21,923 nucleotides of DNA. Source: CAYMBP01 sp964388745. GTDB lineage: Bacteria > Babelota > Babeliae > Babelales > RVW-14. This document shows, one piece after another, positions 1 through 8,821 of this stretch. The DNA is taken from the NCBI GenBank assembly GCA_964388745.1, contig CAYMBP010000022.1, positions 1 through 21,923 on the forward strand. The letters run 5' to 3'. The translations under genes were made by a program, and so were the position numbers. The notes beneath the pieces are model-generated. The model was not told where the DNA came from and did no database searches. It worked only from the letters and a program-made list of their open reading frames with translations. Every line of letters begins with the position of its first letter. Within the stretch, counting starts at the first letter, position 1.

Positions 1-511
1 GAAGATAAAAAAATCGACTTTTATAGGCCTAGTATTTTTAGTAGGACTTTTTTTGTCAAAGGCGCATGGTCATATGCCTGATTTTTCTCAAATAACACGA
101 GATCAGTTATATTTTTTAATATCAGATAAAAAAAGTCAAAAGGTTGTAATTAGGGGCAATCATCCTAATATAGAGACTTTTCTTGCCCTTCTTGCAGAGA
201 TAAAAGAATGCAGCGCTGATGTGTTGTACTTAGATACCGATTGCCAGGACTTATCTATTGTTTCGCTGAAAATGTTAGAAAAAATTGTTAAACAAAGATC
301 TTCATATGCATGTAAAAATAATAAGAAACTGATGGATTATTGTTCAAGCATTATGGCTAAAGGAGGAGAATTCTTTTGTGTTATTGGAGATATCCTTGTA
401 GTCATTGGAGAGAATTTTGGTCACTATATTAATCAATTATTTTCTAATAAAAAAAGGTTTAAGCATAAGAATATTAGTAAGTATGATAATGATGGTGTTT
501 GTAACGAATAA
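1..511 (+). CDS. Secreted protein of unknown function (start codon just outside window)
   Basis: The reading frame is open from base 2 to the stop at 509-511. Base 1 is G, so an ATG spanning two bases left of the window would give a 170-residue protein starting M-K-I-K-K. The first 24 residues then form a classic signal peptide: Lys residues, a hydrophobic core (FIGLVFLVGLFL) and an S-K-A cleavage site near residue 22. A TTG at 53 is the first start codon inside the window, but it would cut off this signal peptide, so I reject it. The mature part has several Cys residues and one hydrophobic patch near residues 125-135. I do not recognise the family. Its end overlaps the start of the LptA-like gene, which suggests translational coupling and a shared envelope role. 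The signal peptide is seen; the role is inferred. Confidence 0.7.
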   Translation, partial: KIKKSTFIGLVFLVGLFLSKAHGHMPDFSQITRDQLYFLISDKKSQKVVIRGNHPNIETFLALLAEIKECSADVLYLDTDCQDLSIVSLKMLEKIVKQRSSYACKNNKKLMDYCSSIMAKGGEFFCVIGDILVVIGENFGHYINQLFSNKKRFKHKNISKYDNDGVCNE

Positions 512-1028
512 TCTTGGAAGCAAAGTAAATCCTTTGTCTAAGATTGTTATTACTTCCATGAAGGCTGTTGTTTACAAAGATGTTCGTGATGCTGGGCGGG
601 GAGTTGTTGCTTCATATCAGGATGATGTTAAGGTGACCTTAGTTGATGGATCTGAAATGCATTCTGATAAACTTGATATTATTATTAAACATAATAAGAA
701 ACCTCAGGGTGAATCTGTTGCAGTTAAGCAAGTGAAAATGAGTGGTCATGTAAGAATCAAGCGTGAAGCCTTATTTGCGAAGGCAGATCATGTGGTGTTT
801 ACGTTACCAGAACAAGACTGTTTTCTTCAGGGGCGTGTTCATATTACCCGCTCAAAGCTGAAAGAAACAGATGTCCCTTTAGATATTTCAGGCGAAAAAG
901 GTATGATTAATCTTCAAACGCTAGATGCAACGTTATTTGGTACGATTGAAGATCCTGTCCGGACAACTATAGAGTTAGAGGGATATTCGGCTTTTCAGAA
1001 AAAATTGAAAAAAGAATGTAAATCATGA
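483..1028 (+). CDS. OstA/LptA-like periplasmic protein
   Basis: From the ATG at 483 this is a protein of 181 residues. It consists mostly of alternating beta-strand-like segments, with phrases such as DDVKVTLVDGSEMHSDKLDI and KMSGHVRIKREALFAKADHV. These resemble the OstA/LptA beta-jellyroll that binds lipopolysaccharide in the periplasm (pattern: a modified strand, then 'A-D' and 'G-x-V-x-I'). The N-terminus (MIMMVFVTNN) is a short hydrophobic stretch that could be part of an export signal. The start is uncertain: the frame is open back to a TTG at 405, and an AAGG at 454-457 sits 7 bases before an ATA at 465. The gene overlaps the upstream secreted-protein gene, and its TGA overlaps the mutL ATG (ATGA). 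It could be LptA, LptC-like or another OstA-fold protein; the symbol is left blank for that reason. Confidence 0.6.
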   Translation: MIMMVFVTNNLGSKVNPLSKIVITSMKAVVYKDVRDAGRGVVASYQDDVKVTLVDGSEMHSDKLDIIIKHNKKPQGESVAVKQVKMSGHVRIKREALFAKADHVVFTLPEQDCFLQGRVHITRSKLKETDVPLDISGEKGMINLQTLDATLFGTIEDPVRTTIELEGYSAFQKKLKKECKS

Positions 1029-2896
1029 GCATTATTAAAGTACTCTCTCCAGAGCAGGCACAAAAAATTGCAGCGGGAGAGGTAATAGAGAGGCCTGCTC
1101 ACATTGTAAAAGAACTTATTGAAAATAGTATTGATGCAGGAGCTCGAGAAGTTACTATTGCAGTGCATCATGGCGGCAAGACTTCTATTCTTGTTGCGGA
1201 TAATGGATGTGGAATGGAGCGACAAGATGCACGGCTCTGTTTTTACCCTCATGCAACGAGCAAGCTTTCTTCTGTTGATGAGCTGACCTCTATCAGCTCT
1301 TATGGTTTTCGGGGTGAGGCACTTGCAAGTATTGCTGCTGTGAGTAATGTTCGACTGGTAACCAAGAACCATCAGGAGGAAGGTTCTGGGTTGGGTGTTT
1401 GTATTGAATATAGAGATGGAGTTTTTCACTCAGAAAAAGAAGTTGCAGCTTCAGTTGGTACGACAATCACAGTAGAAGATCTTTTTGCAACGATTCCTGT
1501 TCGTAAAAAATTTTTGAGAACAGATGAAACTGAATATAATGCGATTGCTCATTTAGTTCATGCTTGTATGCTTACACATCAGTCAATTCATTTTAAGTTA
1601 TTGCGGGATGAAGAGTGTATGCTTAATGCTCCTCCAGTCTCTTCGCTTTCTGAGCGGATTAGTCAAATATGGAGTTATTCAATCGTTCAGCATATGCAGG
1701 AACTTGATGTTTCTGGAGGTAATAATTATTCATGGCTTTCATTTTCTGGAATGATTTCAAGTCCTCAGTCATGGCGCCATAATAGAAATTCTCTCTTTTT
1801 CTTTGTTAATAATCGATGGATCAAAAATGCTGAGTTATCAAAAGCATTTATTAAAGGTTATCTTAATGTGTTGCCTCCTGGTAAATTTCCAACAGGATGT
1901 ATTTTTATAAATGTAGATTCAGATTTTGTAGATATTAATGTGCACCCAAAAAAAGAAGAAGTTCGTTTTGTTAAGCCAATGACTGTTCATACTTCTTTAA
2001 CTCGGGTAGTTACAAAAACCCTTGAACAGCACCTTTCATCAGCATTGACAGAAAAAAGAGAAGAAACATTGAAAGATCTATCAATGGGTAGCAAGACAGT
2101 ACCAGAGATATCGCCCGCTTCATCACCTTTTGCGGTTAATAATCATTCATCGGTAAATTTTGATCATTTGTACCCTATTGCACAGCAGTATGCTCGTCAT
2201 CAAAAAGCTGAGCAAACTCAATCTGTAGCATTTTCAGAAGCTAGTGCAGATATGCAAAAAAATAGTGCGTCAATACTTTCTGGACATCAGCAAAAGCGTG
2301 TTTCTCAAGATAAACATAATTTTAAAATTGTTGGGCATCTTTTTGCAACTTATATCATTATTGAACAAAATAAAGAGTGTTTGTTTATTGATCAACATGC
2401 TGCACATGAGCGGATACTTTATGAAAAAATGAGAAAACAATTTGAGAATAAAGATGGAGTTGCATTATTATTTCCAGAGACTTTATCAATTTCTCAAGAG
2501 CAGTATGAGCTTTTAAATAGGCATGCGCATTTTTTTTCTCAACAGGGGATTCTGTATGAATATGAAAAAAAGTCATTTTCTTTATCTATTAAAGCAGCTC
2601 CGCCTATTATTCAGCACAGCTCACTTACTTCGTTTATGCAAGAAGTTTTAGCATTCATGGTAGAACATGAGCATCTTGATGAAGAATTGTTTCGCAAACA
2701 ACTTAATGAATTTATGCATGGTGAAATGGCATGCAAGGGAGCAGTAAAAGCTGGTGATCGTTTGTCTGTCCAACAAATGGAACAGCTTATTGTTGACCTT
2801 TTAGAAACTGAGCGTCGATTTATTTGTGTTCATGGTAGACCAACTATTTTTACTCTCTCTCAAGGTTATATCGCGAAACAGTTTCAGCGGACTTAA
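1025..2896 (+). CDS. mutL: DNA mismatch repair protein MutL, endonuclease-type
   Basis: This 623-residue protein couples mismatch recognition by MutS to strand nicking or excision. The N-terminal GHKL ATPase is complete: E30 in KELIENSIDAG, DNGCGM at 59-64, HATSK, and GFRGEALASIAAVS. The C-terminal nuclease motifs are all present: DQHAAHERILYE at 456-467 (fits DQHA-x2-E-x4-E), ACKGAVKAGD at 569-578, CVHGRP at 601-606, and FQR at 620-622. It is therefore the latent-endonuclease MutL found in bacteria without MutH, as in Bacillus, rather than the E. coli type. The linker between the domains (about 335-430) is Ser/Gln-rich and low in conservation, as usual. Its ATG overlaps the stop of the preceding gene. 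It converges with the oxidoreductase gene, with only three bases between stops, so no room is left for a dedicated terminator. Confidence 0.96.
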   Translation: MSIIKVLSPEQAQKIAAGEVIERPAHIVKELIENSIDAGAREVTIAVHHGGKTSILVADNGCGMERQDARLCFYPHATSKLSSVDELTSISSYGFRGEALASIAAVSNVRLVTKNHQEEGSGLGVCIEYRDGVFHSEKEVAASVGTTITVEDLFATIPVRKKFLRTDETEYNAIAHLVHACMLTHQSIHFKLLRDEECMLNAPPVSSLSERISQIWSYSIVQHMQELDVSGGNNYSWLSFSGMISSPQSWRHNRNSLFFFVNNRWIKNAELSKAFIKGYLNVLPPGKFPTGCIFINVDSDFVDINVHPKKEEVRFVKPMTVHTSLTRVVTKTLEQHLSSALTEKREETLKDLSMGSKTVPEISPASSPFAVNNHSSVNFDHLYPIAQQYARHQKAEQTQSVAFSEASADMQKNSASILSGHQQKRVSQDKHNFKIVGHLFATYIIIEQNKECLFIDQHAAHERILYEKMRKQFENKDGVALLFPETLSISQEQYELLNRHAHFFSQQGILYEYEKKSFSLSIKAAPPIIQHSSLTSFMQEVLAFMVEHEHLDEELFRKQLNEFMHGEMACKGAVKAGDRLSVQQMEQLIVDLLETERRFICVHGRPTIFTLSQGYIAKQFQRT

Positions 2897-2899
2897 ATT

Positions 2900-5083
2900 T
2901 TAGATACTTTCATCTTGTAAGTTACAAAAGCCTCCACCTTGTTGTGCAAGTTTTGTAATAATAAAACTTAACTTACTTGCATAGACAATGCGTTCAAATG
3001 GAATTGGTGAAACGAGCGGCAATTCTCGTGCTGCTTTAAAGAATTGGTGCATTAATTCAGCATGACCCTTATCAGCTCTTGTTGCTTTTTTATTAAAAGA
3101 CATCGGTAAGCCATATCCTTGTAAATTGATAAAGTCATCCATTACAATTGTTTTACCATCAAATGAGAGCTCCATAAGTTCTTTGCCTTGCTTGGGATTT
3201 CCAAAGGCTGTGTAAATTAGTGAGCAAAGTGAGCCATCACTCATGCGAATATGAGTTATGAAGTTGTCTGTTGCAAGATATGGTGATGGTGCATTTAATA
3301 CGCCAACAGAAAGGGAAACAGGTTCTGCATCAGTTAAAAAGCAGAAGAGCTCAAATATGTGACATGCTTCACCAATGATGCGCCCACCATTTTCTTCAGA
3401 CTGTATCCAATGGCCAGGAGGCAAAAACGGAACGTTCATGCGGTAGTTGATCATCATTGGATTTGAGCGATGCTTAATAACATCTTTTATTTTTTTCATG
3501 AATGGTGATGATGATCTGTTAAAATCAACGCAATAAAGTGCTTGCTGATTGAGGTCAAGAAAATCTTTTAATCCTTGTAACTCTGCTTCATTAACAGCAG
3601 CTGGTTTTTCTACAAAAACGGCTTTCCCAGCTTTGAGACAATCAAGTGACTGTTGAGCATGAAAGGCATGGGGTGTTGCAATAATTACAGCATTGATAGA
3701 ATGATCAGTGAGAATTTTATGATAATCATTACTAATTTGATTGGCATTGTAATGACGAGCAAGGTTGATGCAATTAACCATATCAAGGTCAATAATTGAG
3801 CGAATGCTTACTGATCGGATTCTTTTGACAAGTGGAAGTAACTTAGTCCGAGAGAAACCTCCAGCGCCAATAACTCCAAGCAATATTTTCTTAGCAGGAG
3901 GCGTGTATCGTACAGCTTCTTCTTCTTCTAATTCAAGTCGATGAGCTGTTTTTATCTCGAATTTTCTTTGTTCAGCTCCATAAGATAAGACAATGCCAAG
4001 AGCTGTTGATTTTTTTAATATAGCATAGGCTTGGTCAGCTTCTTCAATATTGTATTGATGACTGATAAGTGAAGAGATATCTATCTTTTTTTGCTCAATC
4101 AGTTCTACAAAAAGCTGCATGTTTCTATTTTCTGTCCAGCGAACAAAAGCATATGGATAGTCATTGCCTTCAAGTTCATATTTATCATCATATCGGCCTG
4201 GGCCATAGGAGCTTGAAATAAGAAAATCAATTTCTTTAACATAAAAAGGGTTGCGATCAAAATCAAGCTTAACATCACCAACAAGAATTACTCGGCCTTT
4301 TTTGCGAGTTACCTCCATTGCATTTTGAATAAGCGTTCCATATTGAGATGCTGCTGTAATAATTGTTGCATCAACTCCATGATGCTGTGTTGCAAAAAGA
4401 GCTTCATTAACAAATGATTCTTTTGCATTAAGAACAACATCAGCACCATATTTTTTTGCACGTTCAAGTTTATCATCAATAATATCAACGGCAATTACTT
4501 TGCAGCCAGATTGTTTTGCAAGTTGAACGGTAATAAGACCAATGAGGCCAAGTCCAATAATGCAAACAGATTCACCAAGTTGCAATTGAGCTCGCCTTAC
4601 TCCTTGTAGGGCAATTGCCCCAATGGTAGTTATACTAGCATCTTTTAAAATTGTAGGGTCTGTGATTTTAACAGCAAGATTTTCTGGTATTGAAACAAAG
4701 TCTGCATGATAAGCGAATGAGGCTCCAGCGCATGCAACAAAATCACCTACTTTAAAATTTTTAACTGATTCACCAACAAAAATAACTTCGCCAGAGCATG
4801 AATAACCAAGAGGGGCAACTTTATTGAGGTTTTCTTGTATTAAAGAGAGCGTGCCTGCAGCTCCATGTTCTTTTGTCGCTGCAACAACTTTTTGGGTTAA
4901 TTCTCGTGGTCGCTTGCTTATTTTTGATAGAAGACTATCTTGCATGTTATTAATGGTTGCATTTTCTGTACCAGAACTAATGAATGAATAGTATACCTTT
5001 ACAATTAAGGTAAACTTGTTTGGTAAGGGTTCTGGCAACTCTTTTAAAAAGACTGCGTCTTTATGCACTAATATCTGCCTCAT
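2900..5083 (-). CDS. Two-domain oxidoreductase: MDR dehydrogenase fused to Gfo/Idh/MocA
   Basis: The 727-residue protein joins two NAD(P)-binding enzymes. Residues 1 to about 370 are a medium-chain dehydrogenase with GLGLIG at 177-182 and the LGYSCSGEV segment. The position of the usual first zinc ligand reads SSGTE, and the GHE motif is missing, so this half is probably zinc-independent. Residues from about 398 onward are a Gfo/Idh/MocA oxidoreductase with GAGGF at 406-410 and the sugar-site EKP at 492-494. Such bi-domain proteins are known from bacterial polysaccharide clusters, but I know of no settled reaction. It is the last gene of the wecB-wecC operon, 36 bases after wecC, so it probably acts on a nucleotide sugar or glycan made by that pathway. 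An AGAGG precedes the ATG closely. Confidence 0.88.
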   Translation of the reverse strand: MRQILVHKDAVFLKELPEPLPNKFTLIVKVYYSFISSGTENATINNMQDSLLSKISKRPRELTQKVVAATKEHGAAGTLSLIQENLNKVAPLGYSCSGEVIFVGESVKNFKVGDFVACAGASFAYHADFVSIPENLAVKITDPTILKDASITTIGAIALQGVRRAQLQLGESVCIIGLGLIGLITVQLAKQSGCKVIAVDIIDDKLERAKKYGADVVLNAKESFVNEALFATQHHGVDATIITAASQYGTLIQNAMEVTRKKGRVILVGDVKLDFDRNPFYVKEIDFLISSSYGPGRYDDKYELEGNDYPYAFVRWTENRNMQLFVELIEQKKIDISSLISHQYNIEEADQAYAILKKSTALGIVLSYGAEQRKFEIKTAHRLELEEEEAVRYTPPAKKILLGVIGAGGFSRTKLLPLVKRIRSVSIRSIIDLDMVNCINLARHYNANQISNDYHKILTDHSINAVIIATPHAFHAQQSLDCLKAGKAVFVEKPAAVNEAELQGLKDFLDLNQQALYCVDFNRSSSPFMKKIKDVIKHRSNPMMINYRMNVPFLPPGHWIQSEENGGRIIGEACHIFELFCFLTDAEPVSLSVGVLNAPSPYLATDNFITHIRMSDGSLCSLIYTAFGNPKQGKELMELSFDGKTIVMDDFINLQGYGLPMSFNKKATRADKGHAELMHQFFKAARELPLVSPIPFERIVYASKLSFIITKLAQQGGGFCNLQDESI

Positions 5084-5119
5084 TTGCCTCTCTTACGTAG
5101 TGAAAAAATCATTGATGTT

Positions 5120-6427
5120 TTATACATTACTTTTTCCAAAAGCATAGTGAGTTTTTGTTGCTCCTTTTAAAAGATCTTTGGAGCTTTTAATTTGAATATC
5201 ATGAAAAAGGCCACATGTATCAATGGCAACTTTTTCTCCAAAAGCCTCTTCTCTTATGAGCTCAAATTCTTTATGTTTTACCAAGATAACAATGATGTCT
5301 GCCCATGCAATTCCTTCCCATAGAGTTGATGTTAACTCAATTCCGGTTTGCTTGATAAGTGCAGTATTAATTTTGGGGTCATATGCGCGGCACTCAAGCA
5401 TATTTTCTTTTTCTGACAGTTTTTTAGCAATAAGCAATGCAGGTGATTCTCGAATGTCATCAACGTCGGGTTTAAAGGTAAGGCCAAGACAAAGAACACG
5501 AGGTCGAGGGTTTGCTTCTGTGGTAGCATCTTGTACACTTTCAAGAACATTATTAATAACGGTGTATGGTTTATCATTATTAATTGCTCGAGCAGTTTGA
5601 AGTAACTGAGTGCTTTCTGGGAAAGACTCAATCAAAAAATAGGGATCAACAGCAAGGCAGTGCCCACCAACCCCACATGATGGTTTAAGTAGTTTAACTC
5701 GTGGATGCCTATTTGCAAGATCAATAACGTGATAAGGGTCAAGGCCTGCTTCTTCTGCCATTGCAGCAACTTGGTTAGCAAAAGCCAGTTGGCAATCACG
5801 TGAGCTATTTTCAACGAGCTTGACCATTTCTGCTGTCTTATCGTCCGTAATATGCATGAAACCTTTAACAAAACGAAGATAAAAGTTAATAGTTTTCTCA
5901 CATGCTTGTTGGCACATTCCGCCAATTACACGGTCATTTTCAACAAGTTCTTGAAAAATTTTTCCAGGCAAAACGCGTTCTGGACAATGAGCAATAAAAA
6001 AGTCTTCACATACACGCAGCTTTGAATGTTCTTCTAGGATTGATGCAATTTTTTCAGTAGTTCCTACAGGTATTGTTGATTCAATAATAACAACGTTTCC
6101 TTTTCGTAAACGCCAACTGATACTTTCAATTGCTGCAAAAACAGCTGTTAAGTCGACCTTGTTATTACTTTTAAGCGGAGTGGGAACGGCTACAATAAAA
6201 TAGTCAGCAAATTGTAAGTCAGAATAGGCTTTAAACTTGCCACTTTTAAGAACCTTCCACAGGCGTTCAGTAATCTCCGGCTCAAAGATTGCGGGATTTC
6301 CTGCATTGATAAGTTCAACGCGCTCTTTGTTAATATCAAATCCGCATACATCGTATTCAGACTCCGCTGATAGAATTGCGGTTGGAAGACCTATATACCC
6401 TAAACCTATAACAGAAACTCGCTTCAT
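5120..6427 (-). CDS. wecC: UDP-N-acetyl-D-mannosamine dehydrogenase-like (UDP-sugar dehydrogenase)
   Basis: This is a cytoplasmic NAD-dependent enzyme that oxidises C6 of a UDP-sugar, most likely UDP-ManNAc to UDP-ManNAcA. The start is the ATG at 6427, preceded by GGTGGAG with six bases between. An in-frame GTG four codons earlier overlaps that ribosome site and is rejected. The product has 435 residues, close to the family size. Visible motifs are GLGYIG at 8-13, AHCPERVLPG at 147-156, and the catalytic loop CGVGGHCLAVDP with Cys257. GGHC-x-AVDP is the WecC form rather than the UDP-glucose dehydrogenase form. The wecB-like epimerase directly upstream would supply its substrate. Another UDP-HexNAc dehydrogenase specificity remains possible. 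Confidence 0.87.
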   Translation of the reverse strand: MKRVSVIGLGYIGLPTAILSAESEYDVCGFDINKERVELINAGNPAIFEPEITERLWKVLKSGKFKAYSDLQFADYFIVAVPTPLKSNNKVDLTAVFAAIESISWRLRKGNVVIIESTIPVGTTEKIASILEEHSKLRVCEDFFIAHCPERVLPGKIFQELVENDRVIGGMCQQACEKTINFYLRFVKGFMHITDDKTAEMVKLVENSSRDCQLAFANQVAAMAEEAGLDPYHVIDLANRHPRVKLLKPSCGVGGHCLAVDPYFLIESFPESTQLLQTARAINNDKPYTVINNVLESVQDATTEANPRPRVLCLGLTFKPDVDDIRESPALLIAKKLSEKENMLECRAYDPKINTALIKQTGIELTSTLWEGIAWADIIVILVKHKEFELIREEAFGEKVAIDTCGLFHDIQIKSSKDLLKGATKTHYAFGKSNV

Positions 6428-6476
6428 AGCTTTCTCCACCAGCTCAAACTTTTTCTATATATTTACTCTCGGCTTG

Positions 6477-7640
6477 CTAGGTATCTACTTGGAAGATTGT
6501 TTGTTTTTCGCGACAATGCATTCTTCTTTGTATGATTTTAATGATTTTATTGCATGCAGTGCCATTTCCATAAACTAAGGTCTTTTTCCTGATTATTCTT
6601 TCTTGATTGAGCTCCTTAGTTAGTGCCTCTATTATTTTTTTCTTATCTGTTCCAATTAGATGAGCAAGCCCTTCCTGTATCCCTTCATTACGTTCAGTTA
6701 ACTCTCGTAAGATAAGAACTGTTTTACCAATACTTACCGCTTCCTCTTGAATTCCGCCAGAGTCAGTAACAACGAAACTAGACTTGTAGAGTAAAAAAAC
6801 TAAATCTTCATAGCGCAGGGGTGCCATGATGATAATATTATGGCAGTCTTCTAGACCCTCTTCTTGGAGTGCGTGTGCTATATGTGGGTTTGGATGAAGA
6901 GGATAAAATATCATAACCTCTTGATTAGTTTTTGCAAAATGTTTTATTGCACCAAAGATATTTTTAAGGCCTTGGCCAAATGATTCTCTGCGATGTGCTG
7001 TAAATAAAATTATTTTTTTCTTATGCTCGAGAGCTGCTTGTACTTTGGAGAGTAGCTGTTCGGTAACAGTTACTTTTTTTCTATCGAGAAGATTTTTTAC
7101 CCATACAAGAGCATCTACAACAGTATTGCCTGTAATGAATACTCGTGATGATGGAATAGCTTCTTTGTAAAGGGCTTCTGCATTTGCTTGGGTTGGGGCA
7201 AAGTGGAGTGACGCTATTTTTCCAATACTCTGTCGGTTAAATTCTTCAGGAAAAGGTGCTTGCATATTATATGTTCTTAGTCCAGCTTCAACATGACCTA
7301 CAGGAATATGATTATAAAAACCAGCAAGAGCACCTGTCAAAGCGGTTGTGGTATCTCCTTGAACAAGAATTAATGAAGGAGCGACTTTTGTAATAATTTC
7401 TTGAGTCTTTGTCATTATTGATGAGGTAATATGAGCAAGTGATTGATTGTGTTGCATAATTGAGAGCTGAAAATCAGAAACTACGCCAAAAAGATCAAGA
7501 ACTTGCTGCAGTAGCGTTGAGTGTTGAAATGTTGAGCATAAAAGAACAGGAACCCCTTGTTCTTTGCAAGAAAGATACAAGGGAAGGAGCTTTATAGCTT
7601 CAGGTCGAGTTCCAAGAATAATTAATATCTCATTGGCCAT
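6477..7640 (-). CDS. wecB: UDP-N-acetylglucosamine 2-epimerase (non-hydrolysing)
   Basis: The 387-residue enzyme interconverts UDP-GlcNAc and UDP-ManNAc, the first committed step toward ManNAc and ManNAcA glycans. Motifs in order are GTRPEAIKL at 10-18, QGDTT at 94-98, HVEAGLRT at 116-123, PEEFNR at 131-136, GNTVVDA at 171-177, HRRESFG, and the UDP-binding DSGGIQEEA segment. The family's TERPE reads TERNE here, a single change next to the nucleotide site worth noting. The ATG at 7640 has AGGTG six bases before it, which fixes the start. It is the first gene of a three-gene operon (wecB, wecC, bi-domain oxidoreductase). The C-terminus runs slightly past the family's usual end, with a basic tail. 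Confidence 0.92.
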   Translation of the reverse strand: MANEILIILGTRPEAIKLLPLYLSCKEQGVPVLLCSTFQHSTLLQQVLDLFGVVSDFQLSIMQHNQSLAHITSSIMTKTQEIITKVAPSLILVQGDTTTALTGALAGFYNHIPVGHVEAGLRTYNMQAPFPEEFNRQSIGKIASLHFAPTQANAEALYKEAIPSSRVFITGNTVVDALVWVKNLLDRKKVTVTEQLLSKVQAALEHKKKIILFTAHRRESFGQGLKNIFGAIKHFAKTNQEVMIFYPLHPNPHIAHALQEEGLEDCHNIIIMAPLRYEDLVFLLYKSSFVVTDSGGIQEEAVSIGKTVLILRELTERNEGIQEGLAHLIGTDKKKIIEALTKELNQERIIRKKTLVYGNGTACNKIIKIIQRRMHCREKQTIFQVDT

Positions 7641-7703
7641 CTATTACACCTGCTGGGGACGTATTTAAGATTAATATACTCAATGGGAAAGATAGCAAAT
7701 GAT

Positions 7704-7755
7704 GACAAAATAGCAAGAAGCATTCAAAACAGAAAGATTTTTCTGCTATTTTGTC
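7704..7755 (-). terminator. 12-bp perfect inverted repeat between surA-like and wecB
   Basis: GACAAAATAGCA at 7704-7715 is exactly mirrored by TGCTATTTTGTC at 7744-7755, and the 28-base loop can form a second small CAGAAA/TTTCTG stem. It lies between the surA-like stop and the wecB start. It most likely separates the foldase genes from the glycan operon as a terminator or mRNA-stabilising hairpin. A clean run of U after the stem is missing, so a regulatory operator is an alternative. Confidence 0.45.
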
Positions 7756-7772
7756 TTATAATTCAGTCTGCT

Positions 7773-8699
7773 TTATAAAATTGAGATTACAGCTTCTGAC
7801 TTAAGTCGCTCTTTAAGAGAAGAGAAGCTTCTTTCTCTTTTTTCATAGAAAAGAAGGCGTTCTACTGCGGTATAACGTTCATCAACTGATTTGAGTCGCC
7901 GAGCTCGTTTATCAACAAGCTTGAGCGCTTTGTACTGAGGATTTTTCTTGCTTTTAAATGGTTTAGATACTTGCCCAACTTTCATTTTATGAACAAAAGA
8001 AAACTCTTTGCTAATATCTGCTTTGTCTACCCATGAAAGATCAAGCCAGTGAATTTTATTGTCTTTGAGAAGCTCCTTAAATTGCCCAACTTTTTCTTTT
8101 GGTAGGGAGCATATTTTAATCCAATATGCATCATCATGATATTCAGGATTTTTTGAGCAGTAGTTTTCAATTTCCTGATTAGTAATAACTAATTTTTCAC
8201 CAAGCTCAGTTCGCTTTACATTTTCAACAGCCATCAGGCGTATAAGTTGTTCTCGATATAGATTTATAGTTAATCCGGCAGATTCAACTTCTTTCTTAAA
8301 TTCTTCTTCAGATATACCATTTTTAAGAGCAGCAATTTGACGTTCAATGTCAATCATTGTGGGTACGATTTTAAATTCTTGAGCTCTTCTGAAAAAAACT
8401 TCTTCTATAATCATATCTTCAAGTGAATAAACATCTCCTTCTTTTGCAATACGAGGTAGCCCAAGGTCTGAATGAAGAATATTTGCACCATCAACTCGAG
8501 CAATAATTCGATCAATGAGCCAACGCCCTTTGGAAGGAGGCGTTGAATTTTCTACTGCATTAGCATCATCAAGGGGAAGAACGGGAATGGGTTCTTCTCT
8601 TTGAATTGGACTTCTTTCTTCAAGAAAAGAGTCACGAGCAAAGCTTGTTATACTTGTGGTAAGAAGCAAGGCATTAAAAAAAAGAGAGCGGTAACTCAT
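7773..8699 (-). CDS. SurA-like periplasmic chaperone (short form)
   Basis: The 308-residue protein begins with a signal peptide (hydrophobic NALLLTTSITSFA, cleavage near residue 21 at SFA-RD). After a Pro/Glu-rich linker it enters a SurA N-terminal-like domain: LIDRIIARVDGANILHSDL matches the family opening, and the following helices (ISEEEFKKEVESAGL, YREQLIRLMAVE) fit the chaperone core. E. coli SurA has two parvulin domains. Here the region after about residue 190 is short and has poor parvulin similarity, so this may be a chaperone without prolyl isomerase activity. It probably escorts outer-membrane proteins. AAGGA precedes the ATG. The gene lies downstream of a second foldase gene, separated by a terminator-like hairpin. 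Confidence 0.72.
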   Translation of the reverse strand: MSYRSLFFNALLLTTSITSFARDSFLEERSPIQREEPIPVLPLDDANAVENSTPPSKGRWLIDRIIARVDGANILHSDLGLPRIAKEGDVYSLEDMIIEEVFFRRAQEFKIVPTMIDIERQIAALKNGISEEEFKKEVESAGLTINLYREQLIRLMAVENVKRTELGEKLVITNQEIENYCSKNPEYHDDAYWIKICSLPKEKVGQFKELLKDNKIHWLDLSWVDKADISKEFSFVHKMKVGQVSKPFKSKKNPQYKALKLVDKRARRLKSVDERYTAVERLLFYEKRERSFSSLKERLKSEAVISIL

Positions 8700-8765
8700 T
8701 GTTGTGGTCCTTCTTCGTAGAAAAGGAGATTGTCAAAGTACAATAAATATCTCTGTAGCATGTAA

Positions 8766-8798
8766 AAGAGCGGGCAGTATGATAACCTACCCGCTCTT
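8766..8798 (-). terminator. Rho-independent terminator after the PPIase gene
   Basis: A 9-bp GC-rich perfect stem (AAGAGCGGG at 8766-8774, CCCGCTCTT at 8790-8798) with a 15-base loop lies 24 bases past the stop of the 349-residue PPIase gene. Read on the minus strand it runs into TTTT. The strong stem, position and short U run fit an intrinsic terminator. Confidence 0.75.
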
Positions 8799-8821
8799 GC
8801 ACTATTTGTTAATTGTTTAAA

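Noticed and set aside
53..55. TTG as the start of the first gene
   Set aside because: It would remove the core of a clear signal peptide that is open to the window edge, and an ATG two bases outside fits much better.
8730..8737. TTGACA on the minus strand before the surA-like gene as a promoter
   Set aside because: No acceptable -10 box is found 15-19 bases downstream of it.
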